A stretch of DNA of 64,000 nucleotides from Paracoccus alcaliphilus (GCF_028553725.1 NZ_CP067126.1:338634-402633); one strand, 5' to 3'. Shown: positions 52,030 to 60,779, counted from the first letter of the stretch. A program made the numbers and translations. The notes: generated by a model not told the origin, from the sequence alone.

Positions 52030-52730
52030 CACACCACCCCGCGCGCCGTGATCGCCGCGCGCCAGTAATCGGGATCGGCATAGGCGGTGGGATCGGCAAC
52101 CCCGGCCAGATCGAAGGCCTCGCGCCGCTCGACACAGGTGCCGCAGCGGCCACAATGGATCACACTGCCCTTGTAGCAGGACCACGTTTCCGCAAAGGGC
52201 GTCCCGGCGCGGGCACCTTCGGCCACGATATCGGCCTTGGATTTGCGCACGAAGGGCACATGCAGCGCGACATCGGCATAGCCGTCCAGCGCCGCCCGCT
52301 GCATCGCCGCGAAGGCATCGGTGAAACCGGGGCGGCAATCGGGATAGATGAAGTGGTCGCCCCCATGCACCGCCGCCGCGACCGCATCGTCACCCGCCGC
52401 CGCCGCGATCCCGAAGGCGATGGTCAGCATGATCGCATTCCGGTTCGGCACCACGGTAACGCGCATGGTTTCCTCGGCATAATGGCCGTCGGGCACGTCG
52501 ATCGCATCGGTCAGCGCCGATCCGGTCAGCGCCGCCCCGACCGGGCGCATGTCGATCAGATGGAACGGCACCGCCAGACGCGCCGAGACCGCGCGGGCAA
52601 AGTCCAGTTCCTTGCGGTGCCGCTGGCCGTAATCGAAGGAAACGATGCGCGACAGCGCGTGATCCGCCGCCAGAATATGGGCCAGCGAAACGGAATCGAG
52701 TCCGCCAGAGCAGACGAGAGTGGCTTTCAT
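52029..52730 (-). CDS. queC: 7-cyano-7-deazaguanine synthase QueC
   Basis: 233 aa. Converts carboxy-deazaguanine to preQ0 in an ATP-dependent reaction. PP-loop LVCSGGLDSVSLAHILA, substrate region VVPNRNAIMLTIAFGIA and the zinc-binding Cys set CYKGSVIHCGRCGTCVERRE are complete. First gene of queCDE. The leader upstream contains a preQ1-I riboswitch whose 3' part overlaps the ribosome-binding region. Confidence 0.95.
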   Translation of the reverse strand: MKATLVCSGGLDSVSLAHILAADHALSRIVSFDYGQRHRKELDFARAVSARLAVPFHLIDMRPVGAALTGSALTDAIDVPDGHYAEETMRVTVVPNRNAIMLTIAFGIAAAAGDDAVAAAVHGGDHFIYPDCRPGFTDAFAAMQRAALDGYADVALHVPFVRKSKADIVAEGARAGTPFAETWSCYKGSVIHCGRCGTCVERREAFDLAGVADPTAYADPDYWRAAITARGVV

Positions 52731-52737
52731 GTCAGAA

Positions 52738-52773
52738 CCCTTGTTTTGATGACCGGGTAGGCTGCGACCGGTG
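52738..52773 (-). ncRNA. preQ1-I riboswitch
   Basis: On the minus strand the order is ACCGG-TCGCAGCCTAC-CCGGT followed by CATCAAAACAAGGG, ending 7 nt from the queC ATG. The 5-bp stem, the GGUCGCAG..ACCC loop and the A-rich AAAACAAGG tail agree closely with the preQ1-I aptamer (for example the Thermoanaerobacter type). The tail that pairs in the ligand-bound pseudoknot contains the AAGGG ribosome site, so preQ1 should block translation of queC. Confidence 0.85.
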
Positions 52774-52808
52774 GCGGATTTCTATGCCTTGCACGCTGCG
52801 GGTGCAAC

Positions 52809-52836
52809 TGCTGGCGGGATCACAGCCCCGCCAGCA
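52809..52836 (-). terminator. Hairpin after second RND gene
   Basis: Perfect 10-bp stem TGCTGGCGGG / CCCGCCAGCA with an 8-base loop, 6 bp beyond the RND stop. It should end the second efflux transcript just before the preQ1 riboswitch. On the minus strand it is followed by GTTGC, without a U-run. Confidence 0.6.
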
Positions 52837-52842
52837 ATGGGC

Positions 52843-55800
52843 TCATCCGGCCTTGGGCTTGCGCGACATCATCTTCACGCCCTGCAACACGGCGACATAG
52901 AAGACCGGCACCAGGAAGATCCCGATCACCGCCGAGGACGCCATGCCGCCCAACACCCCGATCCCGATCGAGTTCTGCGCCCCTGCCCCCGCGCCGCTGG
53001 CGATCGCCAAGGGCAGAACGCCCAGCATGAAGGCGAAGGTGGTCATCAGGATCGGACGCAGCCGCATCCGCGACGCCTCGATGGCGGCCTCCAGCAGCGG
53101 TCGGCCCTGCGCCACCAGCGCCTGCGCGAATTCCACGATCAGGATGGCGTTTCGCGCCGCAAGGCCGATGGTCGTCAGCAGGCCCACCTTGAAATAGACG
53201 TCGTTCGACTGGCCAAAGATCAGCGCCGCCGCCAGCGCGCCAAGGATGCCGATGGGCACGGTCAGCATCACCGCCAGCGGCACGGTCCAGCTTTCATAAA
53301 GCGCGGCCAGCGCCAGAAACACCACCAGCGCGGACAGCGCGAACAGCATCGGCGCCTGATTGCCCGACAGACGTTCCTGATAGGACAGCCCGGTCCAGGC
53401 GGTACCAAAACCGCCGTCCAGATCCGCGACCATCTCTTCCATCGCGTCCATCGCCGCGCCCGAGGACAGGCCCTGCGCCGCAGCCCCGCTCAACTCCAGC
53501 GCGCGGGTGCCGCCATAGCGCGACAGCGCCTGCGGCTCCTGATCCCAGATCTGCGACGAGAACGCCCCGAAGGACACCATCTCGCCCTGATTGTTGCGGG
53601 CATACCAGCGGTCGATATCGTCGGGCTGCGACCGCGCATAGCCTTCGCCCTGCACGATCACCGGGCGCAATTCGTTGCCAAGCGCGAAATCGTTCACGTC
53701 GCGGCCCGAAAAGATCACCGACAGCATCGCGTTGATTTCCGAAATCGACAGCCCGAAAGCCGCCGCCTTCTGCTGGTCGATATCCAGCCGCAACGAGGTC
53801 TCATACGGGGATTCGTTACCGCGCAGGTTGGTGACGCGGCCATCGGCCTGCGTGATCGCCACCAGTTGGTCGGCGGCAGCGGTGACGCCCTCTTGCCCCT
53901 GCCCGGCCTGATCGACCAGATACATCGAAAAGCCCGAGGCCGCGCCCATGCCCTGAATCGCGGGGGGTTGCAGGAAATAGACCTGCCCGGCGCGACTGTT
54001 CATATAGAAATGCGCATTGGCCCGCGTCACCAGCGAGGCGATGTCAAAGCCATCGCGCTGGTCGTAATCGCGCAGCTTGGCAAAGATCATCGCGCTGTTC
54101 TGCCCCGACCCGCCAAAGCTGAAGCCAAGCGCGGCAAAGACCGATTCCACCGTCTCGGATTCATCGTTCAGCAGGTAATCCTCGACCTGTTCGACCAGCG
54201 CCTGCGTCTGCGCCGTGGTCGAGCCGTCGGGCGTTTCGACCATGACCAGCATCACGCCCTGATCCTCGTCCGGCAGGAACGATCCGGGCAGTTGCTGATA
54301 CAGCGCAAAGGCCCCGAAACCGATGGCGACCAGCACCACCAGCATGCGGAAGGGACGGCGCACCAGCCGCGTGACCGCGTTGCCGTAACCATTGGTGGCG
54401 CGGTCAAGGTTGCGGTTGAACCAGCGGGCGGGCGCGATGCCGCTGTCATGGCTGCGCGGCCTCAGAAGCGTCGCACACATCGCGGGCGTCAGGATCAGCG
54501 CCACACCAAGCGACAGCACCATGGCGGTGATGATGGTGATCGAGAACTGGCGATAGATCACCCCCGTCGCCCCCGACATGAAGGCCATGGGCAGAAACAC
54601 CGCCGACAGCACCATCACGATGCCGACAAGCGCCGAGGTGATCTCGTCCATGCTTTTCTCGGTGGCGGCGACGGCGTCGAGGCCCTCTTCCTCCATCACC
54701 CGTTCGACGTTTTCCACCACGACGATGGCGTCATCGACCAGCAGGCCGATGGCCAGCACCAGCGCGAACATGGTCAGGGTGTTGATCGAGAAACCCGCCG
54801 CCGCCAGCACCCCGAAGGTGCCCAGCAGCACCACCGGGATCGCCACCACCGGGATGATCGTCGCCCGCCAGCTTTGCAGGAAGCAGAGGATGACCAGAAA
54901 GACCAGCACCACCGCCTCGGCCAGCGTGTGATAGACCTGATTGATCGATTCCTCGACAAAGGGCGAAGTGTCATAGGGATAGACCACCTCGACCCCGTCG
55001 GGCAGCGATGGCGCGACACCGGCGATCACTTCGCGCACGGCCTCGGCCGTGGACACGGCATTGGCGCCGGTCGCAAGGTTCACCGCGAAACCCGCCGAAG
55101 GGTTGCCGTTGAAACGTGAGTCGCCACCATAGCTTTCCTGCCCGATCTCGATCCGGGCGACATCGCCCAGAAACACGGTCGAGCCGTCGGGATCCACCCG
55201 CAGCAGGATGCGCTCGAATTCCTCGACCGACGAGAACTGCGACTGCGCCGACAGCGACATGGTCAGCCGCTGCCCCTCGGGCGAGGGCTGCGCGCCAAGG
55301 CTGCCGACGGTGACATTGGTGTTCTGTTCCGACACCGCCGCGGTGATATCGGCGGGCGTGACCTGATATTGGGTCATCTTCATCGGATCCAGCCAGATCC
55401 GCATCGCATAGCCCGAACCGAAGGTGCTGATCGAGCCGACGCCCGGCGTGCGCTTGACCGGATCCTCGATCATCTGCGCGGTCAGATCGCCCAGTTCGAC
55501 CGTGCTATATCGGCCATCGCTGCTGGTCAGCGCCCCCACCAGCAGGATCGACGAGGTCGAACGCGACACGTTCACCCCGGTCTGCTGGACGATATCCGGC
55601 AGTTGCGAGGTGACCAGTTGCAGCTTGTTCTGCACCTGCACCTGCGCGATGTCCGCATCCACCGAGTCGTCGAAGGTCAGCGAGATCGAGGCCGAACCGG
55701 GCGTCGAACTCGACGTCATGTAGATCAGCCCGTCCAGCCCGGTCATCGCGTCCTCGATGACGGTGGTCACCGAATCCTCGACGATGACGGCCGAGGCGCC

Positions 55801-55950
55801 GTTATAGGTGGCGTCGATGCGCACGGTGGTCGGCGCGATCTGCGGATATTGTTCGATGGCAAGGGTCTGCAACCCCAGCCCGCCCACCAGCATGGTCACG
55901 AAGGCGATCACCCAGGCAAAGACCGGGCGGTGAATGAAAAAACGGGCCAT
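52843..55950 (-). CDS. RND efflux permease (HAE1), second pump
   Basis: 1035 aa, start MARFFIHRPVFAWVIAFVTM. The relay aspartates are present in AIGLLVDDAIVVVENVERVM, but the position that is Lys in AcrB-type pumps (GLSAKNAIL) reads GLAARNAILIVEFAQAL, with Arg. The two porter loops and twelve helices are complete. No outer-membrane factor is encoded nearby, so it probably uses the OprM/NodT-type channel of the other pump or an unlinked one. It lies 6 bp after its adaptor gene. Confidence 0.94.
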   Translation of the reverse strand: MARFFIHRPVFAWVIAFVTMLVGGLGLQTLAIEQYPQIAPTTVRIDATYNGASAVIVEDSVTTVIEDAMTGLDGLIYMTSSSTPGSASISLTFDDSVDADIAQVQVQNKLQLVTSQLPDIVQQTGVNVSRSTSSILLVGALTSSDGRYSTVELGDLTAQMIEDPVKRTPGVGSISTFGSGYAMRIWLDPMKMTQYQVTPADITAAVSEQNTNVTVGSLGAQPSPEGQRLTMSLSAQSQFSSVEEFERILLRVDPDGSTVFLGDVARIEIGQESYGGDSRFNGNPSAGFAVNLATGANAVSTAEAVREVIAGVAPSLPDGVEVVYPYDTSPFVEESINQVYHTLAEAVVLVFLVILCFLQSWRATIIPVVAIPVVLLGTFGVLAAAGFSINTLTMFALVLAIGLLVDDAIVVVENVERVMEEEGLDAVAATEKSMDEITSALVGIVMVLSAVFLPMAFMSGATGVIYRQFSITIITAMVLSLGVALILTPAMCATLLRPRSHDSGIAPARWFNRNLDRATNGYGNAVTRLVRRPFRMLVVLVAIGFGAFALYQQLPGSFLPDEDQGVMLVMVETPDGSTTAQTQALVEQVEDYLLNDESETVESVFAALGFSFGGSGQNSAMIFAKLRDYDQRDGFDIASLVTRANAHFYMNSRAGQVYFLQPPAIQGMGAASGFSMYLVDQAGQGQEGVTAAADQLVAITQADGRVTNLRGNESPYETSLRLDIDQQKAAAFGLSISEINAMLSVIFSGRDVNDFALGNELRPVIVQGEGYARSQPDDIDRWYARNNQGEMVSFGAFSSQIWDQEPQALSRYGGTRALELSGAAAQGLSSGAAMDAMEEMVADLDGGFGTAWTGLSYQERLSGNQAPMLFALSALVVFLALAALYESWTVPLAVMLTVPIGILGALAAALIFGQSNDVYFKVGLLTTIGLAARNAILIVEFAQALVAQGRPLLEAAIEASRMRLRPILMTTFAFMLGVLPLAIASGAGAGAQNSIGIGVLGGMASSAVIGIFLVPVFYVAVLQGVKMMSRKPKAG

Positions 55951-55956
55951 GCCGGG

Positions 55957-57168
55957 TTACTCCGCCGCCGGGGTGTCGCCGCTGTCGGGCGCGGGATCGT
56001 CATCGGCGGGCGGGTCGGCCTCGGCCTGTTCCTCGCGCACGACGCCCTTATCATCAAAGCCGACGGGAACGGTGGTGACCTCCATCCCCTCGCTCAGCCC
56101 GGTCAGCCCATCGACAACCAGCAGATCTCCCGGCTCGACCCCATCGGTGACGATCCAGTGATGTTCCCAGGTGCCGTCATCGGTCAGCTGCCGCTGTTCG
56201 GCTTTGCCGTCGCGGACCACCCATGCCGTCAACCGGCCGGTGCGGTCGCGGGTGGCCGCCGATTGCGACACCAGAACGGCGCGCATCGTGCCCAGATCGA
56301 CCTGTCCGCGCAGGAACATGCCGGGCAGCAGGATGTTCTGCGGATTCTCGAAGCGGAAGCGGGTGTCGATCGCCCCGGTCGAGGTCGAGACGTTGAAGCC
56401 CGGCGCCAGCAATTCACCCGTCGCCTGATAGGTCTCGCCCGTCTCCAGCGTCAGCGTGGCACGCAACGAGTCGGCCATCTGCAAGCGGCCCTCGGTGATG
56501 TCGTTGAAAACCGACAACATGCGGACGGCGGGTTCGTACATATCCACGTCGATCGGGTCCAGCCGTGTCACCGTGGCCAATGCCTCGGCCTGATTGGCCG
56601 TGACCAGATCACCCACCGAGACCGCCGCGACGCTGGTCCTGCCGTCGATGGGGCTGGCGACGGTGGTCCAGTCCAGTTCCGACTGCGCCAGTTTCAGCGC
56701 CGCTTCGGCTGCCTGCAAGGATGCCTGCGCCTGTTCCAGCGTCGCCCGCGCGGTCTCGACCTGCGCGACCGAGGTGCCGGAACCCTGCAACTGTTCCGTC
56801 CGCTGATAGGCCGATTGCGCCTGCGTCACCCCCGCGCGGGCCGAGGCGACCTCGGCCTCGGCACCCGACAGGTTCGCCTCATAGACGATGGGGTCGATCC
56901 TGAACATCGGATCGCCCTGCTTTACCGCCCGACCCGCGTCGTAAAGGATATCGGTGATGATACCGCCCACGCGCGGACGGATGGCGGCCTCGGCCCCGGC
57001 CACGGCGCGTCCGGGCAGCGTCACCACCCGCGGCACGTCCTGCAACTGCAATTCGACGACGCCGACCTGCCTGGGCGGCATCTGCCCCGCCTCTTGCGTA
57101 AGGCCGGGCGAGGCCATCGCCAACAGACCGGCAAGGCCAAGGCGGACCGGGATGCGAAAATCGGGCAT
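55957..57168 (-). CDS. RND efflux periplasmic adaptor, second pump
   Basis: 403 aa from ATG 57168 (AAGGATTTCAGC upstream). Signal LGLAGLLAMASPGLTQEA, then lipoyl half IRPRVGGIITDILYDAGRAV, hairpin helices (GAEAEVASARAGVTQAQSAY; ARATLEQAQASLQAAEAALK) and second lipoyl half VASPIDGRTSVAAVSVGDLV. The C-terminus is acidic and low-complexity (EEQAEADPPADDDPAPDSGD), unlike the usual adaptor end. First gene of the operon; a TetR gene is divergent across a palindrome. Confidence 0.93.
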   Translation of the reverse strand: MPDFRIPVRLGLAGLLAMASPGLTQEAGQMPPRQVGVVELQLQDVPRVVTLPGRAVAGAEAAIRPRVGGIITDILYDAGRAVKQGDPMFRIDPIVYEANLSGAEAEVASARAGVTQAQSAYQRTEQLQGSGTSVAQVETARATLEQAQASLQAAEAALKLAQSELDWTTVASPIDGRTSVAAVSVGDLVTANQAEALATVTRLDPIDVDMYEPAVRMLSVFNDITEGRLQMADSLRATLTLETGETYQATGELLAPGFNVSTSTGAIDTRFRFENPQNILLPGMFLRGQVDLGTMRAVLVSQSAATRDRTGRLTAWVVRDGKAEQRQLTDDGTWEHHWIVTDGVEPGDLLVVDGLTGLSEGMEVTTVPVGFDDKGVVREEQAEADPPADDDPAPDSGDTPAAE

Positions 57169-57235
57169 GCTGAAATCCTTTGGGTGAATATCCGGGGCGG
57201 TCAGAGGCAATGTGTCAGGTGTTCTGATTGCATAT

Positions 57236-57254
57236 CATTGCACTCCATGCAATG
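57236..57254. promoter_or_regulatory. TetR operator between second RND operon and its regulator
   Basis: Perfect inverted repeat CATTGCA-CTCCA-TGCAATG within the 121-bp divergent region. An outer ATTGCA at 57228 adds a further half-site. Position between the divergent TetR and adaptor genes fits an operator for both promoters. Binding is inferred. Confidence 0.65.
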
Positions 57255-57289
57255 TTTGCTTGTGATGAAATGACCGGAGTTGGCGAAAA

Positions 57290-57886
57290 ATGCGCGAACC
57301 CTCAACGCTTCGTGATCGGCGCCGCGAACAGACCGCGCAGGACCTCCAGCGTGCCGCGCTGAGGCTGGCGCTGGAATCGGGCTATGATTCGCTGACCACC
57401 GACATGATCGCGACACGGGCGGGGATCAGCCTGCGCACCTTCTTCAACTATTATCCCAACAAGGATGCCGCGCTGGTCGGAACCCGTCCGGTCATCAGCG
57501 AGGCCTCGAAACAGCAGTTTCTGGCCTCGGACGGCCCGCTGGTGGACGATCTGTTCGACGTGCTGGGCAGGATGCTGACCGACAAGCGGCTGGAGCGTGA
57601 CGTGCCCGCCATGATCGGCGAATTGCTGGCGACCTCGCCCGAGTTGCTGGCGATCTTTCATACCGCGCTGGAACGGCTGCATTCCGACCTGACCGCGCTG
57701 GCGCTGGAACGCATGGGACCGGGACAAGAGGCCGACGCCCAGCTGCTGGCGCATGTGCTGTCGCGGGCCATCACCATCGGCTTCAGGGCCTGGGCCACGG
57801 ATGCCACGATTCCGCGTGACCAGATCGTGCAACTGGCCCGCCAGCGGGTCGGGCGGCTGACCAGACTGCTGCAAGCGGCATCGTGA
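57290..57886 (+). CDS. TetR-family regulator of the second RND pump
   Basis: 198 aa. Helix-turn-helix near residues 15-60: RREQTAQDLQRAALRLALES then TTDMIATRAGISLRTFFNYY followed by PNKDAALVG, the canonical TetR pattern. The C-terminal domain is divergent and should bind the inducer. Divergent from the adaptor gene and adjacent to a 7-5-7 palindrome, so it very likely represses the pump and itself. Confidence 0.9.
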   Translation: MREPSTLRDRRREQTAQDLQRAALRLALESGYDSLTTDMIATRAGISLRTFFNYYPNKDAALVGTRPVISEASKQQFLASDGPLVDDLFDVLGRMLTDKRLERDVPAMIGELLATSPELLAIFHTALERLHSDLTALALERMGPGQEADAQLLAHVLSRAITIGFRAWATDATIPRDQIVQLARQRVGRLTRLLQAAS

Positions 57887-58026
57887 TCCCCGCATATGGC
57901 TGAACGGTAACGACAATAATTGGCGATCAGGCGGCGCAGTTTGTTGGTGATGCGGGTTCCACCATCTGCATGCCTTGCTCCGGGAAGCAGCCATATCCGA
58001 CGCAGGCAATCAGCCCGGGCCCCGCA

Positions 58027-58740
58027 TCATCCCTGCGGCAGCTTCCCGGCGGCGATGGCGGTCGTGCCAGCCTCGATTTCCTCGGCCACGAGTTGCTGAA
58101 GCGTCCATATATAATCGTCATGGATGCCATGTTCCGCCAGCCCGTGAACCGTGCGCAGCAGATATTCCGCCCCCGATCCGGCGGCGCCCGCCGCATGGGC
58201 AAGGCGCCGCGCCTGTTCCCCGACCGTCAGTTCGGCCAGCTGCGTGCCCACCGGATCGGCATAAAAGGTCAGCGCCTCTTCGCGGCCGCGATCGGTCTCG
58301 ACCTCGATCCAGCAGGCGTTGGCCGAGAGTTCATGGGCGACGAGTTCGCGCCGCAGGATGGCACGCAGCGACTGCGCTTCGGCCTGCTGCGCGATCTCAA
58401 GCACCAGCCCCTCGCAACTGCCACCCGAGGCGAGGGCCAACATCAGCCCGGGCCGCTCGGGCGTGCCGCGAAAATGGTCCAGCGAGATCGAAAAGCTGCG
58501 ATGCCACCCGATGGCCGTGCCACGACGGCGCGCGCCGACGGCAAAGCCCGGGTTCCAGATCAGCGAGCCATAGGCAAAGATCGGAATCGGGCGGGGCCTG
58601 TCCTGCGTCAGCCTGTCGGCCAGCTGGTCAAGATCGGCATCCTCCAGCATCCGCCAGCGCGGATCGTGCAGCGGACCTTCGGCCGGGGTCACGCGGGCGA
58701 CATGATCGTTGGACAGCATGATGGGACGGCAGTTGGACAT
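58027..58740 (-). CDS. chaC: ChaC-type gamma-glutamylcyclotransferase
   Basis: 237 aa from ATG 58740 (MSNCRPIMLSNDHVARV). Family hallmarks are IPIFAYGSLIWNPGFAVGAR (the YGSLxW substrate loop), RSFSISLDHFRGTPERPGLM, SCEGLVLEI and the helix LLRTVHGLAEHGIHDDYIWT; the catalytic Glu lies in RRELVAHE-like region. Cleaves glutathione into oxoproline and Cys-Gly in the cytosol. It follows the esterase gene by 61 bp on the same strand. Confidence 0.88.
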   Translation of the reverse strand: MSNCRPIMLSNDHVARVTPAEGPLHDPRWRMLEDADLDQLADRLTQDRPRPIPIFAYGSLIWNPGFAVGARRRGTAIGWHRSFSISLDHFRGTPERPGLMLALASGGSCEGLVLEIAQQAEAQSLRAILRRELVAHELSANACWIEVETDRGREEALTFYADPVGTQLAELTVGEQARRLAHAAGAAGSGAEYLLRTVHGLAEHGIHDDYIWTLQQLVAEEIEAGTTAIAAGKLPQG

Positions 58741-58801
58741 GGGATTTCCTGCAAGCCATGACGATTCCTGCCCGCATGGGTGATCCCGACTGCGCACAAG
58801 G

Positions 58802-59845
58802 TCAACCCCGGGTCAGGAAAAACCGGACCATCTCGGCACTGGCGTCCGGCCCCGTCTGGTCCGTGTAGGAGCCCGCGGGATTGCCGCCGGACCATGCGTG
58901 GCCCAGCCCTTCGACCTTCCAGTATTCCAGCAATGTCGCCCCGTCGCCTGTCGTCGTGGTCTCTTGGACGACGCTGCGACCGTTGATCTGGCGGGACTGC
59001 TTGTCGAACAGTGTCAACTCGGGCCCGGCGCCAAGGATATCGCGGGCGATCCGGTCGGCGTTGGCAGGGTTGACGGTGTGATCGGCGCTGCCCTGAAAGA
59101 TGATGGTCGGCGTGGCCCGATGGTTCGTGGGACGCGACTCGGCGGTCCCCGCCATCACAGCGAAGGCCGAGGGCACGTCGCGGGCACTGCCGAAGGGCAG
59201 CCCGGAATGGGCGCCGACAGCCGCGAAGATGTCGGGATGGGTCTGCCCCAGAATCACCGCCATCGCCGCCCCCGCCGACAACCCGGCCACAAAGGTTTTC
59301 GAAGGCGGGACGCCATGGGCGGCGGCAACCTGGGTGGCGATACCGGCAAGGATCGCGGGCTCGCCCCGGTCGCGCCGCTGATCGCCGGGACTGAACCAGT
59401 TCCAGCAGGATTGCGCATTGTCCCCGCGCGACTGCTGCGGATAGACAGTGACGAACCCGTGCCGCTCTGCCAGCGCATTCATCCCGGTTCCCGCCGCAAA
59501 ATCGGCATGGGTCTGCGTGCAGCCATGCAGCATGACGATCAGCCCGGTCGCACCGTCGCTGGCGCTTGCGGGCACATAGGTCAGATAATCGCGGGCGCCA
59601 GCCTTGCAGGCGAAGCGATCGGCCCCGAAGCTGGCGCCCGGCACCGTCACTTCCGGGGCAGCAGAGGGATGCGCCTGCCTGTTCAGCATCCCGGCCATGG
59701 CGGCCAGCGGGTTCGGCGCGGCGGGGTTGCCGCCTTCGGCCATCAGGCCATGTTGAGCCAGAGTGCGGCGCACGAGATCGCTGGCGGCGCCGGGGCGCGC
59801 ATCGGCCATCACCCGGCGCAAGGCACTGGTATCAAAGGGTTTCAT
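58802..59845 (-). CDS. PHB-depolymerase-family esterase (LpqC type)
   Basis: 347 aa. Esterase_phb family: GLIVMLHGCTQTHADFAAGT (oxyanion hole region), NWFSPGDQRRDRGEPAILAG, nucleophile elbow VAGLSAGAAMAVILGQTHPD, PTIIFQGSADHTVNPANADR with the Asp, and the final GLGHAWSGG with the catalytic His. No signal peptide, so it is probably an intracellular carboxylesterase or depolymerase. It follows the CopG regulator gene by 26 bp on the same strand; the esterase may be under CopG control. Confidence 0.87.
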   Translation of the reverse strand: MKPFDTSALRRVMADARPGAASDLVRRTLAQHGLMAEGGNPAAPNPLAAMAGMLNRQAHPSAAPEVTVPGASFGADRFACKAGARDYLTYVPASASDGATGLIVMLHGCTQTHADFAAGTGMNALAERHGFVTVYPQQSRGDNAQSCWNWFSPGDQRRDRGEPAILAGIATQVAAAHGVPPSKTFVAGLSAGAAMAVILGQTHPDIFAAVGAHSGLPFGSARDVPSAFAVMAGTAESRPTNHRATPTIIFQGSADHTVNPANADRIARDILGAGPELTLFDKQSRQINGRSVVQETTTTGDGATLLEYWKVEGLGHAWSGGNPAGSYTDQTGPDASAEMVRFFLTRG

Positions 59846-59871
59846 GCGGGTATTCCTTGGATCAGGGATGG

Positions 59872-60291
59872 TTAATGGATACGGTCGGCAAGGGCCTTGC
59901 GGATATCGGCCGTGGCCTGCAACGCCCCCAGAACAGTGAGAGAGCCGATGACGGCCCGGGCGAGTTCCGGCGTCACATCAGGCGCGATCCGTGCCAGACC
60001 CACGACCTTGACATGCAGAACCTCGCCCGCATCGCGCAGGGCCTCCAGTTCCGCACGGCTGTAATCGCGCAGGCCCAGCTCCATCGTGTTGCGCTGGATC
60101 GAGCGGGTGACGACATCGCCATGACCGTCAAGCTGGTTGCGGATCGCGGTGCGGATGAAATCACTGCGGTTCGAGTAAAAGCCCTCCTGCACCAGAAGAT
60201 CGATCCGGCCCAGATCGACAAAGCCCAGATTCAGGGTGATCTTTTCGCTGTCCGGTGCCTTCTCTCGGGGCTTGCGCGGCGGTGGCATCAT
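59872..60291 (-). CDS. CopG-family ribbon-helix-helix regulator
   Basis: 139 aa, starting at 60291 with GGAG upstream. Ribbon-helix-helix near the N-terminus: KITLNLGFVDLGRIDLLVQE, GFYSNRSDFIRTAIRNQLDG. The rest is helical, with VLHVKVVGLARIAPDVTPEL. A perfect palindrome lies directly upstream (60299-60314), which should be its operator. First gene before the esterase and ChaC genes on the same strand, suggesting it regulates this small operon, for example in response to polymer or ester metabolism (inference). Confidence 0.82.
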   Translation of the reverse strand: MMPPPRKPREKAPDSEKITLNLGFVDLGRIDLLVQEGFYSNRSDFIRTAIRNQLDGHGDVVTRSIQRNTMELGLRDYSRAELEALRDAGEVLHVKVVGLARIAPDVTPELARAVIGSLTVLGALQATADIRKALADRIH

Positions 60292-60298
60292 GTTTTCT

Positions 60299-60314
60299 CC
60301 ATCCATGTGGATGG
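60299..60314. promoter_or_regulatory. CopG operator candidate
   Basis: Perfect inverted repeat CCATCC-ATGT-GGATGG located 8 bp upstream of the CopG start, with a further GGATG just beyond (near 60320). Suggests autoregulation of the CopG operon. Confidence 0.55.
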
Positions 60315-60477
60315 TATATGGATGTATTTTTGACCCATTCAAGCCCCGCTTGGCGCATTGCACAGCGAAACGGGCGGCAGGGACAACCCGGTCGCGCCGA
60401 TTTGTGTATCTATCCCCGCATAAAGGTCTAGGCTGCACAGTCCGCCGATTGTCGGCGGCGATCAAAGGAGCCGGAAG

Positions 60478-60606
60478 ATGGCCAAGGGCATGAACAAGCG
60501 AAAACGCGATGAGAAGAAGCCCAAGAAGGAAAAGCCGAAGGTGATTGCCGCTGCGGCCAGCACCAAGGATATCGTTGCAGGCGTTATCGCGAAGAAAGCC
60601 CGATGA
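60478..60606 (+). CDS. Small lysine-rich protein
   Basis: 42 aa with an excellent ribosome site AAAGGAGCCGGAAG. Sequence begins MAKGMNKRKRDEKKPKKEKP and continues with a short Ala/Val-rich part (IAAAASTKDIVAGVIAKKAR). Highly basic, similar in style to small conserved Rhodobacterales proteins of unknown function. It overlaps the following ORF by 4 bp (ATGA). Possibly nucleic-acid binding, but there is no direct evidence. Confidence 0.7.
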   Translation: MAKGMNKRKRDEKKPKKEKPKVIAAAASTKDIVAGVIAKKAR

Positions 60607-60779
60607 CGGCACAGCCCCCTCCTCCAGCGCCGGATCAGGCGGCGGCCCGGGCACGCGAAACGCAGATCATGCAGGCCATCCTTGTCAATTGCGACGCCAT
60701 GGGCATCGCACCCGAGGAAGCGAAGCGCATGGCGATCCGGTCGATCGTGAACCTGCGCAGGGCACAAAACGAGGTGTGA
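60603..60779 (+). CDS. Small hypothetical protein overlapping the lysine-rich ORF
   Basis: 58 aa: a Pro/Ala-rich start (MTAQPPPPAPDQAAARARET), then a compact helical segment QIMQAILVNCDAMGIAPEEA and AKRMAIRSIVNLRRAQNEV. The ATG overlaps the stop of the previous ORF (ATGA), which suggests translational coupling. Function unknown. Confidence 0.65.
   Translation: MTAQPPPPAPDQAAARARETQIMQAILVNCDAMGIAPEEAKRMAIRSIVNLRRAQNEV

Noticed and set aside
52771..55119. 782-codon plus-strand open frame across the second RND gene
   Set aside because: Antisense shadow caused by codon bias; His/Arg-rich low-complexity translation.
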